A stretch of 64,000 bases of DNA from JAFAZI01 sp035501255 (lineage in GTDB: Bacteria > Actinomycetota > Actinomycetes > JAFAQI01). Positions within the stretch are counted from its first letter, which is position 1, and every line of letters starts with the position of its first letter. The notes under the pieces were generated by a model. The model saw only the letters and a program-made list of their open reading frames with translations. It did not search any database and was not told the origin of the DNA. Made by a program: the position numbers and the translations under genes. Shown piece by piece: positions 42,954-51,322 of the stretch. Where the stretch lies: positions 1 to 64,000 of the forward strand of contig DATJWM010000169.1 in assembly GCA_035501255.1 (NCBI GenBank). The letters are read 5' to 3'.

Positions 42954-43035
42954 AGCGGCGTCACGCCGGTACGCCGTACCCGTAGCGGCGTCACGCCGGT
43001 ACGCCGTCCGCATAGCGGCGTCACGCCGCTATGCG
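42954..43035. repeat. 30-bp tandem repeat with palindromic core between ligD-pol and ku
   Basis: Three units of 30-bp period (starts at 42954, 42984 and 43014), each opening with AGCGGCGTCACGCCG, a palindromic core CGGCGT-C-ACGCCG. The third is part of a 27-bp perfect palindrome (arms CGCATAGCGGCGT, 43009-43035) that includes the ku stop codon. Convergent genes on both sides suggest a bidirectional terminator. Core and period match the repeat at 24391-24468. Confidence 0.85.
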
Positions 43036-44054
43036 GACGCGCGCGCCTTGCGCTTGCCCGGCCGTCGGGTCGTTGCCGCCTCGGCCTCGTCCACGGCTTC
43101 GTCGACGGCGTCGGCCAGTTCCTGCTTGGACATGCTCGAACGTCGGTAGATGTCGAATTCGCCGGCGAGCTTGAGGAGTTCGGCCTTGGTCATCTCGGTG
43201 GTCGGCTTCGCCGCGGCCGGTGCCTTGGCGCGCTTCGCCCTCGCCGAGCCGTTGGCACGATCGGGCGATGCCGTGGCCTTGCCCTGCGCGACGGAAGCCT
43301 CGAGCGCGGACATGAGGTCGACCACGTTCGAGCTCGGTGCGGCTGGCGCGCGCACGACCGGGACCGTGCCCTTGCTCTTGGCCTCGATCAGCTCCAGGAC
43401 GCGTTCGCGGTAGGTGTCGTGATACTCGGAGGGGTCCCAGTCGACCGTCATCGACTCGATCAGGGTCTTCGCGATCTCCAGTTCCCGGCCCGTGAAGGCC
43501 ACCGTCGCTGGGAGCGTGTCGAGCTCCTCACGAGCCGAGCGCACCTCGGCCGGGAAGTACATCGTCTCGAGGATGAGGGCCTCCTCGCCCGGCCGGATCG
43601 CGACGAGATGTTCCTTGTCGCGCATCACGAGCGTGGCGATGCCGACCTTGTGCGTCTCCTGCATCGCCTGCCGGAGCAGGGCGTACGCCCGATCGGCACC
43701 CTTTCCGCGTGGGGCGACGTAGTAGCTCGAGCGGAACTGGACGGGGTCGATGCTCGCGAGATCGACGAAGTCGACGATCTCGATCGAGTCCGACTTCTCG
43801 GCCGCAGCGTCGCGCCGTTCGTCCTTGGTCAGAACGACGTACTCGCCGTCCCCGGTGTCGTACCCGCTGACGATGTCCTCGGCGCCGACCTCCTCGCCGG
43901 TGATCTCGTCGACCTTCTTGTAACGGATGCGGTGCGAGGTGCCCTTGTGAATCTGGTGGAACGCGATCGTCTGGTCCTCGGTCGCCCGGAAGAGTCCGAT
44001 CGGCACGCTCACGAGGCCGAAGTTGATGAAGCCGGTCCACAACGCGCGAGCCAT
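43029..44054 (-). CDS. ku: Ku-family DNA end-binding protein
   Basis: A 341-aa bacterial Ku, which encircles DNA double-strand breaks and recruits LigD for end joining. MARALWTGFINFGLVSVPIG, the FHQIHKGTSHRIRYKKVDEI bridge near residue 31-50 and SSYYVAPRGKGADRAYALLR near 110-129 are standard. The C-terminal 90 residues go beyond the minimal Ku core: an Ala/Lys-rich linker, a helical Rho-N/SAP-like module (MTKAELLKLAGEFDIYRRSS) and a basic tail (TTRRPGKRKARASA) likely to bind DNA. AGGAG is 8 nt ahead of the ATG. It converges with the polymerase-domain gene. Confidence 0.96.
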   Translation of the reverse strand: MARALWTGFINFGLVSVPIGLFRATEDQTIAFHQIHKGTSHRIRYKKVDEITGEEVGAEDIVSGYDTGDGEYVVLTKDERRDAAAEKSDSIEIVDFVDLASIDPVQFRSSYYVAPRGKGADRAYALLRQAMQETHKVGIATLVMRDKEHLVAIRPGEEALILETMYFPAEVRSAREELDTLPATVAFTGRELEIAKTLIESMTVDWDPSEYHDTYRERVLELIEAKSKGTVPVVRAPAAPSSNVVDLMSALEASVAQGKATASPDRANGSARAKRAKAPAAAKPTTEMTKAELLKLAGEFDIYRRSSMSKQELADAVDEAVDEAEAATTRRPGKRKARASA

Positions 44055-44070
44055 CGGGTCACTCCTGGCG

Positions 44071-44096
44071 GTGCTCGGGGAAGGTGCTCGGGGAAG
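44071..44096. repeat. 13-bp tandem duplication upstream of ku
   Basis: GTGCTCGGGGAAG is present twice without spacer (44071-44083, 44084-44096), 17 bp upstream of the ku start. It is probably a slippage product. The rest of the 191-bp ku/potA gap holds the pot promoter. Confidence 0.75.
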
Positions 44097-44211
44097 GCGT
44101 GCACAGGCGCCGTTCCCATGGTCCATGCCAGGTGGCCGGTTGTGCAAGCACCGCCGCATGCCCAGGTACTACGGAATCAGTTGCTGATGCGTTCCGGATC
44201 GTGGGTTTCCG

Positions 44212-44239
44212 TTGACGCCAGGGCGGCAGCCCATAGGAT
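44212..44239 (+). promoter_or_regulatory. leaderless promoter of the pot operon
   Basis: TTGACG (44212-44217), a 16-nt spacer and TAGGAT (44234-44239) lie 6 nt before the GTG at 44246. This is the best sigma-70-type promoter I could read in the window. It supports the GTG start of the ATPase gene, which has no Shine-Dalgarno. Confidence 0.65.
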
Positions 44240-44245
44240 CCGAGT

Positions 44246-45277
44246 GTGAATGGGGTGGCGTCGGTGGCGATTGCCCTTCGCGGCCTGCGCAAGTCCTACG
44301 GCGAGGTAACCGCCCTCGACGGTGTCGATCTCACGATCAACGCCGGCGAGTTCTTCACCATGCTCGGCCCGTCCGGCTCGGGAAAGACCACCATGCTGCG
44401 AGTCATCGCCGGGTTCGAACGACCCGACGCGGGGACCGTCGAGCTTCAGGGCAAGGACGTGACCCGCATCCCGCCCTACGCCCGCGACGTCAACACCGTC
44501 TTCCAGGACTACGCGCTCTTTCCGCACATGTCGGTTCAGGAGAACGTCGAGTACGGCCTGCGCATCCGCAAGGTGGACCGGCGATCGCGCCGGGAGCGCG
44601 CCGGGCAAACCCTGGCGCTCGTCGGGCTCGAAGGCCTAGGAGATCGCAAGCCGGGACAACTCTCGGGTGGCCAGCGCCAACGGGTCGCGCTTGCCCGCGC
44701 GATCGTCAACGAGCCCGCGGTCCTGCTCCTCGACGAGCCGCTCGGCGCCCTCGACCTGAAGCTTCGGCAGGGGATGCAGGTCGAGCTCAAGCGGATCCAG
44801 CGAGAGGTCGGCATCACCTTCGTCTACGTCACGCACGACCAGGAGGAGGCGCTGACCATGAGCGACCGGGTCGCGGTGTTCAATCTCGGCCAGATCGAGC
44901 AGGTCGGCACACCCGCGGAGATCTATGACCGGCCGACGACAGCGTTCGTGGCCGGGTTCGTCGGAACCTCGAACCTGTTCGAGGTTGACGGGGCGCCGAT
45001 GACGATCCGGCCGGAGCGGATCGCGCTGCTGCCCGCAGACGGAACACCCGCGACCGGAGCGACGAGCGAGCCGGGAGTCGTCACCGACGCCGTCTTCCTC
45101 GGCATGATGACGCGGTACACCGTCGCGCTGGACAGTGGCCGAACCCTGGTCGCCGTCCGCCCCAACCTCGAACGGGCGGCCTCACGGCAGTCCGATCTCG
45201 TCGGTCAGGCGGTCATCGCCACCTGGCAACCGGACCAGGCACACCACATCAAGGCGGAGATTACGGCGGAAGGATGA
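44246..45277 (+). CDS. potA: PotA-like ABC transporter ATPase (polyamine type)
   Basis: A 343-aa ATPase of the spermidine/putrescine importer group. Walker A LGPSGSGKTT near residue 42, Q-loop NTVFQDYALFPHM near 83-95, signature LSGGQRQRVALARAI near 138-152, Walker B LLLDEPLGALDLK near 160 and switch His in VYVTHDQEEALTMSD near 193 are intact. A C-terminal TOBE-type regulatory domain follows (MTIRPERIALL near 250). It energises the PotB/PotC channel. Its stop overlaps an ATG (ATGA) at the head of the binding-protein gene. Confidence 0.9.
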   Translation: MNGVASVAIALRGLRKSYGEVTALDGVDLTINAGEFFTMLGPSGSGKTTMLRVIAGFERPDAGTVELQGKDVTRIPPYARDVNTVFQDYALFPHMSVQENVEYGLRIRKVDRRSRRERAGQTLALVGLEGLGDRKPGQLSGGQRQRVALARAIVNEPAVLLLDEPLGALDLKLRQGMQVELKRIQREVGITFVYVTHDQEEALTMSDRVAVFNLGQIEQVGTPAEIYDRPTTAFVAGFVGTSNLFEVDGAPMTIRPERIALLPADGTPATGATSEPGVVTDAVFLGMMTRYTVALDSGRTLVAVRPNLERAASRQSDLVGQAVIATWQPDQAHHIKAEITAEG

Positions 45278-45279
45278 CC

Positions 45280-46485
45280 ATGAAGCGTTGGCGAAGGCTG
45301 GGCCTCGGGGTGGGCGCTGCTGCGCTCTCGATCGCGGTCGCGGCATGCGGCTCGAGCAGTTCGGGCGGTTCAGGCGGGACCTCAGGCGGGACGAGCGGTC
45401 TGAGCGTTCCGACCGCGAACGACCCGGTGCCCAGCTCAATCGGCCCGGGCGAAGGGAAGCTCAACCTGATCGCCTGGGAGGGCTACACCCAGCCGCAGTG
45501 GGTCAAGCCGTTCGAGCAACAGACCGGCTGCCAGGTCAATGCCAAGTACGCCGGCACCTCCAACGAGATGGTCGCGCTCATGGCCAACGGCGGCGGCGGC
45601 CAGTACGACATGGTGTCCGCGTCCGGTGACGCCGACCTCCGGCTGATCTACGGCGGCGATGTCCGGCCGATCAACCGTTCGCTCGTGCCGCAAATCAAGA
45701 ACTTCCACTCCTTCCTTCAGGCACCGGCGTTCAACACGATCGACGGCAAGAGCTACGGCACCTCACTCCAGTTCGGGCCGAACGTCCTGCTCTACAGCAC
45801 GAAGGCGTTTCCCACCGCGCCCACGTCGTGGTCGGTGCTCTACAACAAGGCGTATTCCGGCAAGATCACCGTGCCGGACAACCCGATCCAGATCGCGGAT
45901 GCCGCGCTCTACCTGAGCAAGTCGCAGCCGAGTCTCGGCATCACTGACCCGTACGAGCTGACGCAGACCCAGTTCGACGCCGCCGTCAACCTGCTCAAGC
46001 AGCAGGAACCGCTGGTGAAGAAGTACTGGGGGCTCGCGTCGCAGGAGATCTCGCTGTTCCAAAGCGGGACGACGACGGTCGGTGCCGCGTGGCCCTACCA
46101 GACCAACGCGCTGCAGGCTGCCAAGGCGCCGGTGGCGGACACGATCCCGAACGAGGGAGCGACCGGTTGGGCGGACAGTTGGCTGATGGCCGCCAAGGCT
46201 CCGCACCCGAACTGCGCCTACAAGTGGATGGACTACATCACCCAGCCGAAGCCCCAGGCCGAGCAGGCGGTCTACTTCGGTGAGACGCCGGCGAACAAGC
46301 TGTCCTGTCCGATCATGGACCAACTCTCGAAGGGTTCCTGCGAGGACTACCACGCCAACGCGCCGCAGTCCTACTACAACAGCATCAAGTTCTGGAAGAC
46401 CCCGCTCGCCCAGTGCGGTAACGGTCAGAACGACTGCGTGCCCTTCCAGAAGTGGGTGGATGCGTGGACTGAGATCACCGGCTGA
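45280..46485 (+). CDS. potD: PotD-like extracellular solute-binding lipoprotein
   Basis: A 401-aa periplasm-side binding protein of the polyamine group. After a lipoprotein signal (LGVGAAALSIAVAAC, Cys near residue 22) comes a Gly/Ser-rich linker, then LNLIAWEGYTQPQWVKPFEQ near 63-82, VSASGDADLRLIYGGDVRPI near 115 and GATGWADSWLMAAKAPHPN near 295. The fold and gene context indicate polyamine or a related cation; the ligand pocket cannot be verified by eye. ATG at 45280 with AAGG 6 nt upstream is favoured over the overlapping ATG at 45274. Confidence 0.88.
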   Translation: MKRWRRLGLGVGAAALSIAVAACGSSSSGGSGGTSGGTSGLSVPTANDPVPSSIGPGEGKLNLIAWEGYTQPQWVKPFEQQTGCQVNAKYAGTSNEMVALMANGGGGQYDMVSASGDADLRLIYGGDVRPINRSLVPQIKNFHSFLQAPAFNTIDGKSYGTSLQFGPNVLLYSTKAFPTAPTSWSVLYNKAYSGKITVPDNPIQIADAALYLSKSQPSLGITDPYELTQTQFDAAVNLLKQQEPLVKKYWGLASQEISLFQSGTTTVGAAWPYQTNALQAAKAPVADTIPNEGATGWADSWLMAAKAPHPNCAYKWMDYITQPKPQAEQAVYFGETPANKLSCPIMDQLSKGSCEDYHANAPQSYYNSIKFWKTPLAQCGNGQNDCVPFQKWVDAWTEITG

Positions 46486-46499
46486 GGTACGGCGCCGGA

Positions 46500-47378
46500 T
46501 TGTCGGACACCACGTCGAAAGTCAACGCGGCGCTGTGGCGTCGGGGGTGGCTGCGAGGCACCCTGACGCTCACGCCGCCGTTGGCGTGGTTCCTCGTGAT
46601 CTACCTGGCGTCGCTCGTCGTCATGCTGATCACGGCGTTCTGGTCGGTGGACCCGTTCACGAACAACCTCGTCCACAGCTGGAACCTGGACAACTTCCGT
46701 CAACTGTTCACCCCGACGTACGAGCGCATCATCGGCCGGACGGTCGGGATGGCGGCGCTCGTCACGGTCACCGACGCGATCGTGGCTCTGCCGTTCGCCT
46801 ACTACATGGCTCGGGTGGCAACACCGCGCGTGCGCAACCTGCTGTTCGCTGCCGTTCTGCTGCCGTTGTGGGCGAGCTACATCGCGCGGGTGTACGCCTG
46901 GATCGTCATCCTCCAGGACGGCGGTACCCTCGACTGGTCGTTCGCCAAGATCGGCCTGGGGGCGCCGCACATCGGCTACAGCAACACCGCGCTGTGGGTG
47001 GTGTTCAGCTACATCTGGCTGCCCTACATGATCGTGCCGGTGTTCGGCGCGCTCGAGCGGATTCCCGCGAGTCTGCTCGAGGCGTCGGCAGACCTGGGCG
47101 GCCGGCCGGCGCGCACGACATGGAAGGTGGTGCTTCCCCTCGCGCTTCCCGGAATCGTTGCGGGTTCCATTTTCACCTTCGCGCTCACCCTCGGTGACTA
47201 CATCACGCCGATCCTGATCGGCGGGGCGCGATCAACCTTCATCGGCAACGCGATCTACGCCAACGTCGGGGTCGCGGGCAATCTGCCGTTCGCTGCCGCG
47301 CTGGCTACGGTGCCGATCGTCATCATGATCGTCTACCTCACGATCGCGCGCTTCCTGGGCGCGTTCGAGGAGATCTGA
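46500..47378 (+). CDS. potB: PotB-like ABC transporter permease
   Basis: Inner-membrane permease of 292 aa with six predicted helices: PLAWFLVIYLASLVVMLITA first, then LVTVTDAIVALPFAYYMARV near 97-116. The EAA loop, which contacts the ATPase, is near residue 195-225 (ASLLEASADLGGRPARTTWK). The start is TTG at 46500, as no ATG or GTG lies near; GAGG is about 10 nt upstream. It follows the binding-protein gene by 14 bp. The stop codon overlaps the potC start (TGATG), as expected for a heterodimeric channel. Confidence 0.88.
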   Translation: MSDTTSKVNAALWRRGWLRGTLTLTPPLAWFLVIYLASLVVMLITAFWSVDPFTNNLVHSWNLDNFRQLFTPTYERIIGRTVGMAALVTVTDAIVALPFAYYMARVATPRVRNLLFAAVLLPLWASYIARVYAWIVILQDGGTLDWSFAKIGLGAPHIGYSNTALWVVFSYIWLPYMIVPVFGALERIPASLLEASADLGGRPARTTWKVVLPLALPGIVAGSIFTFALTLGDYITPILIGGARSTFIGNAIYANVGVAGNLPFAAALATVPIVIMIVYLTIARFLGAFEEI

Positions 47379-48166
47379 TGACTGGGCGGATCGGTGCGGT
47401 CGCCCTGCGGCTCTGGGTGGCCGCGGTGCTGTTCTTCCTGTTCGCGCCGATCGCGATCGTGATCCTCTACGCGTTCAACAAGTCCAACGTGCAGAGTTGG
47501 CCGATCGCGGGCCTGTCCACACGCTGGGTGCGCGTGGCCTGGCACGACCCGCAGGTCCGCTCCGCGCTCTGGCTGTCGATCAAGGCCGGCGTCCTCGCCA
47601 CTGCTGTGGCGATCATCCTCGGCACCGCAGCGGCATTCGGAGTCCACCGGTTCAAGTTCTTCGGCCGCAACGCGGTCTCCTTGCTGCTCGTGCTTCCACT
47701 CGCCTTGCCGGGGATCATCACCGGTATCGCCTTGAACTCCGCGTTCACCTTCGCCGGCATCAACCTCTCGCTCGAGACGATCGTGATCGGGCACGCGACG
47801 TTTTGCATCGTCGTCGTCTACAACAACGTGATCGCTCGCCTGCGCCGGGTGTCGGGGTCACTGGTCGAGGCATCCATGGATCTGGGTGCGAGCCCGATTC
47901 AGACGTTCCGGTTCGTCACGTTGCCGACCATCTCGACCGCGCTTGTATCTGGGGCCCTTCTTGCCTTTGCGTTGTCCTTCGACGAGATCATCGTGACCAC
48001 GTTCACCGCCGGTGCGCAGAACACGTTGCCGTTGTGGATTTTCGGCGCGATCCGGCTTGGTCAACAACTCCCGGAGGTCAACGTCGTCGTCGTCGCCGTA
48101 CTGATCCTCACCATCATCCCGGTGACGATCTCGGTGCGCCTGACCGGCCGGGCGGGGATCAAGTAG
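47378..48166 (+). CDS. potC: PotC-like ABC transporter permease
   Basis: The second permease of the importer, 262 aa, with six helices (AVLFFLFAPIAIVILYAF first) and the EAA loop SGSLVEASMDLGASPIQTFR near residue 160-179. ALSFDEIIVTTFTAGAQNTL near 200-219 is typical of the PotC group. Last gene of the potA-potD-potB-potC order; the order differs from the potABCD order of enteric bacteria but is common elsewhere. A weak stem (GTAGC and GCTAC) follows the stop. Confidence 0.9.
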   Translation: MTGRIGAVALRLWVAAVLFFLFAPIAIVILYAFNKSNVQSWPIAGLSTRWVRVAWHDPQVRSALWLSIKAGVLATAVAIILGTAAAFGVHRFKFFGRNAVSLLLVLPLALPGIITGIALNSAFTFAGINLSLETIVIGHATFCIVVVYNNVIARLRRVSGSLVEASMDLGASPIQTFRFVTLPTISTALVSGALLAFALSFDEIIVTTFTAGAQNTLPLWIFGAIRLGQQLPEVNVVVVAVLILTIIPVTISVRLTGRAGIK

Positions 48167-48216
48167 CGGCGTTCGTAGACTTCGCTGGTTGCTACCCCCT
48201 CGGGAAGGCGGAGTTT

Positions 48217-48519
48217 GTGATCGTGATCATGGGGCAGGGCAAGGTCAAGCCCGAGGCGCGCGCGGACATGCTCGCGGCGGCACAACGGATGAGTGAGCTG
48301 TCGATGGCCGAGGACGGATGCCTCGACTACCGCTTCTGGTTGTCCGCCACGGACCCGAACCTGGTCCTGCTGCTGGAGCAGTGGCGGGACCAGGCGGCAA
48401 TCGACGCGCACTTCGCGACGCCGCATCTCGCCGAGTTCGGCGCCGCGATGGGATCGGCACTTGACGGTGAGTTCGACCTGAAGCGGCTCGAGGTCTCGAG
48501 CGTCGGCCCGTTGATGTGA
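48217..48519 (+). CDS. antibiotic-biosynthesis-monooxygenase-fold (ABM) protein
   Basis: A 100-aa dimeric alpha/beta-barrel of the YgiN/ABM type: GKVKPEARADMLAAAQRMSE near residue 8-27, EDGCLDYRFWLSATDPN near 32-48 and EQWRDQAAIDAHFATPHLAE near 54-73. Such proteins act as small quinol monooxygenases or stress-related enzymes without cofactor. GTG at 48217 with GGAG shortly upstream is chosen; the frame stays open much further upstream but overlaps potC. It may be read through from the pot operon or lie alone. Confidence 0.85.
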   Translation: MIVIMGQGKVKPEARADMLAAAQRMSELSMAEDGCLDYRFWLSATDPNLVLLLEQWRDQAAIDAHFATPHLAEFGAAMGSALDGEFDLKRLEVSSVGPLM

Positions 48520-48545
48520 GGTCCGGCCTGCGGGCAGGATGAACC

Positions 48546-49163
48546 ATGAGCATCTATGCGGATCACGTGCTGCCGCGGATCATCAACGTCGCGTGCGGTG
48601 CCCGGAGCATGCAACCGCTGCGCCGGCGGGTCTGCGAGGGGTTGTCCGGTGAGGTGCTCGAGATTGGGTTCGGCAGCGGGCTGAACGTTGCGCACTACCC
48701 GAAGTCGGTCACCGCGGTCGCAGCGGTCGAGCCGGCGGACGTCGGCTGGCAGCTCGCGGCCAAGCGGGTCGCGAGCAGTCCGGTACGGATCGAACGCAGC
48801 GGGCTCGACGGCCAGTCCCTGCCCTTCCACGACGGCTGCTTCGATGCGGCGCTCTCGACCTGGACGCTGTGCACCATCCCCGACCTTGGCGCTGCCCTGC
48901 GCGAGCTGCGGCGGGTCCTGAAGCCGGGCGGCTCGTTCCACTTCCTCGAGCACGGGCTCGCGCCCGACGCCAGGGTGCAGCGCATGCAGCGAACGATGGA
49001 ACCGGTCCAGAAGCTCCTTTTCGGCGGATGTCACGTCACCCGCCCGATCGTCGGGCTGATCGACCGGAACGGGTTCACCGTCACGGCCGCCGAGTCCTTC
49101 TACCTGACCCCCGGCCCCCGCTGGCCAGGCGCGATGACGATCGGCGTCGCCGTTGCGCGGTGA
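48546..49163 (+). CDS. class I SAM-dependent methyltransferase
   Basis: A 205-aa methyltransferase of the UbiE/methyltransferase-11 kind: SAM motif I VLEIGFGSGLNVAHYP near residue 38-53, an acidic residue in AAVEPADVG near 60-68, and LPFHDGCFDAALSTWTLCTI near 93-112 (motif IV), with FHFLEHGLAP near 135. The substrate is unknown; relatives methylate quinones, sterols or small phenols. ATG at 48546 lies 26 bp after the ABM gene in the same direction. It may form a small unit with it. Confidence 0.85.
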   Translation: MSIYADHVLPRIINVACGARSMQPLRRRVCEGLSGEVLEIGFGSGLNVAHYPKSVTAVAAVEPADVGWQLAAKRVASSPVRIERSGLDGQSLPFHDGCFDAALSTWTLCTIPDLGAALRELRRVLKPGGSFHFLEHGLAPDARVQRMQRTMEPVQKLLFGGCHVTRPIVGLIDRNGFTVTAAESFYLTPGPRWPGAMTIGVAVAR

Positions 49164-49186
49164 CCGCCCGACGGCGACCCCGCAGG

Positions 49187-49705
49187 TCAGTCGGCAGGAA
49201 CCTCGGCGGTCGCGGTCATCGACGCCTTGGCGAGCGTGTGCTGCCACATCATGAAACCGAGCAGCGCCGGGGGAGCGTCCGCGCCGACACCGATGTCGGC
49301 GACATCGAGGGCGTGGATCGTGAAGATGTAGTGGTGCGGTCCGTGTCCCGCCGGGGGCGCAGCGCCGAGGAACCGCGGCAGACCGGCGTCGTTGCGCAAC
49401 TGGTAGGCGCCGTCGGGTAGCCCCGGACCACCTTCGTCACCGGCGTTGGTCGGCAGGGAGGAGCAGTCCGCCGGCAGGTTCGCGACCACCCAGTGCCAGA
49501 AGCCGGAGCCGGTCGGCGCGTCCGGGTCGTACACGGTCAGCCCGAAACTGGCGGTGTCCGCGGGCGCGCCGCTCCAACTCAGCTGCGGGGAGGTGTCCGA
49601 CCCCCCGGCCCCGAAAATCCCGGACATCTGCGCGGTCGGCAGCGGCTTCCCGTCGGTGATATCCGTGCTCGTGACGGTGAAGCTGTTCCTCTGGTCAGTA
49701 CCCAC
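49187..49705 (-). CDS. PEBP-family (YbhB/YbcL, Raf-kinase-inhibitor-like) protein
   Basis: A 172-aa phosphatidylethanolamine-binding-protein fold. Hallmarks are SPQLSWSGAPADTASFGLTV near residue 36-55, YDPDAPTGSGFWHWVVANLP near 56-75 and the ligand-pocket stretch GPHHYIFTIHALD near 122-134. The bacterial function is unclear; a protein inhibitor role is only known for distant relatives. It is a single gene, 23 bp from the convergent methyltransferase end. Confidence 0.92.
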   Translation of the reverse strand: MGTDQRNSFTVTSTDITDGKPLPTAQMSGIFGAGGSDTSPQLSWSGAPADTASFGLTVYDPDAPTGSGFWHWVVANLPADCSSLPTNAGDEGGPGLPDGAYQLRNDAGLPRFLGAAPPAGHGPHHYIFTIHALDVADIGVGADAPPALLGFMMWQHTLAKASMTATAEVPAD

Positions 49706-49754
49706 GGCGGTCTCCTCGAAGGTGTGAACGCCTACGACGCTAACCCGGCGATCG

Positions 49755-51308
49755 TCAGGATTCAGGCTGGGTCAGCAGGCGCTTGAGCAGCTTGCCATTC
49801 GGCAGCCGCGGAAGCTCGTCGACGAAGCGGATCTCGCGCGGACACTTGAAGGTGCTCAACCGTTCCCGGCAGTAGGAGATCAGCTCGTCCGCAAGCGCGT
49901 CGCTCGGTGCGATCCCCTCACGAAGCTGGATGAAGGCGGTCACCCGTTCGCCCATCTCCTCCTCCGGCGTACCGATCACGGCGACGTCCTCAACGCTCGG
50001 GTGGACGACGAGCACGTCCTCGGCCTCCCGCGGGTAGATGTTGACCCCGCCCGAGATGATCATGTTCGACGCCCGGTCGGTCAGGTAGAGGTAGCCGTCC
50101 GCGTCGACCCGTCCCACGTCGCCGATCGTGCTCCAGCCGGCGGAGTTGAACGCCTGCGCGGTTTTCGCGGGGTCGCCGTGGTAGGCGAACTGCGACGCCG
50201 ACTCGAACCAGATCTGACCCTCCTCGCCGACCGGAAGTTCCCCGCCGTCGGGACCGACGATGTGTACGGCGCCGAGCATCGAGCGACCGACCGAACCCGG
50301 ATGGGCGAGCCACTCCTGTGAGGTGATGGCGGTGAATCCGGAGCCTTCGCTGGCGGAGTAGTACTCGTAGACGATCGGTCCGAGCCAGTCGATGACCTCG
50401 CGCTTGACCGACGCCGGGCAGGGCGCGGCGGCATGGACGAGCACCTTCAGGCTCGACAGGTCGAAGCGGGCGCGGTCACGCTCGGCAAGTTTGAGCAGGC
50501 GGATCAGGTGGGTCGGGACGACCTGGACGTGGGTCACGCGGTGCTTCTCGATCAACGCGAGGAACTCGATCGGGTCGAACCGGTCCATCACGACGACCGT
50601 GCCGCCGAGCCGATGCGTTCCCGTGCTCCACCCGGCCGGTGCGGCGTGGTACAGCGGCGCCGGGCAGAGATAGACCACGTCTGGACCGAACCCGTACAGG
50701 CCGACGAGCAACATCGTGAAGGCGTTCGGGCCACCGAGTTCGGGGGCCGGTAGCGTCGGCTTGATGCCTTTCGGCACCCCGGTCGTGCCGGAGGAGTAGA
50801 ACATCCACATGCCCTCGCGCTGACCCTCGCGCGCGGTGGTGGGCTGCCGGGCGACAGCCGCGGCGAGCGGCTCGAAGCCGGCCAACTCGCCCCCGGTCGA
50901 CAGGCGCAGCGCGGCCGTCGGGGTGTCCACCAACCGGGCGACGGTGTCGGCGAGCGAGGCGTCGGCGAACAGCGCCTTCGCCTCGCAGTCGTTGATGATG
51001 TAGGCCGCTTCGTGCGCGGTGAGGTGCCAGTTGATCGGCGTGACGTACAGCCCCGCCCGCATCGCCCCCCAGACGACGTCGAACCATTCGGTCCCGTTCG
51101 CCATGAGCACCGCGATGCCGTCACCCGTCACCAGGCCGCGCGCGGTGAGGAGCGCGGCGACCTGGTTGGAGCGACGGTCGAGCTCCGCGTAGGTCGTGAT
51201 CGCGCCGGAGGTGGCCGCGATGACCGCGGGCTTGTCCGGGGTCGTGACGGCGTGCGCGCTCGGGTGGTTGATCTGCGCGGTCGCGTTGAGATCGGGTTGG
51301 GTCACCAT
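49755..51308 (-). CDS. AMP-dependent acyl-CoA synthetase
   Basis: A 517-aa ANL ligase. P-loop FYSSGTTGVPKG near residue 168, YYSASEGSGFTAI near 310 (A5), TIGDVGRVDADGYLYLTDRA near 392 (hinge), MIISGGVNIYPREAEDVL near 415 and the catalytic Lys in LPNGKLLKRLL near 508. It resembles actinobacterial FadD4/FadD13-like proteins of about 510 aa; substrate not assignable. ATG at 51308 lies 14 bp after the stop of another acyl-CoA ligase gene in the same direction. The pair may come from duplication or handle successive acids. Confidence 0.9.
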   Translation of the reverse strand: MVTQPDLNATAQINHPSAHAVTTPDKPAVIAATSGAITTYAELDRRSNQVAALLTARGLVTGDGIAVLMANGTEWFDVVWGAMRAGLYVTPINWHLTAHEAAYIINDCEAKALFADASLADTVARLVDTPTAALRLSTGGELAGFEPLAAAVARQPTTAREGQREGMWMFYSSGTTGVPKGIKPTLPAPELGGPNAFTMLLVGLYGFGPDVVYLCPAPLYHAAPAGWSTGTHRLGGTVVVMDRFDPIEFLALIEKHRVTHVQVVPTHLIRLLKLAERDRARFDLSSLKVLVHAAAPCPASVKREVIDWLGPIVYEYYSASEGSGFTAITSQEWLAHPGSVGRSMLGAVHIVGPDGGELPVGEEGQIWFESASQFAYHGDPAKTAQAFNSAGWSTIGDVGRVDADGYLYLTDRASNMIISGGVNIYPREAEDVLVVHPSVEDVAVIGTPEEEMGERVTAFIQLREGIAPSDALADELISYCRERLSTFKCPREIRFVDELPRLPNGKLLKRLLTQPES

Positions 51309-51322
51309 CGGGGCTCGACCGG

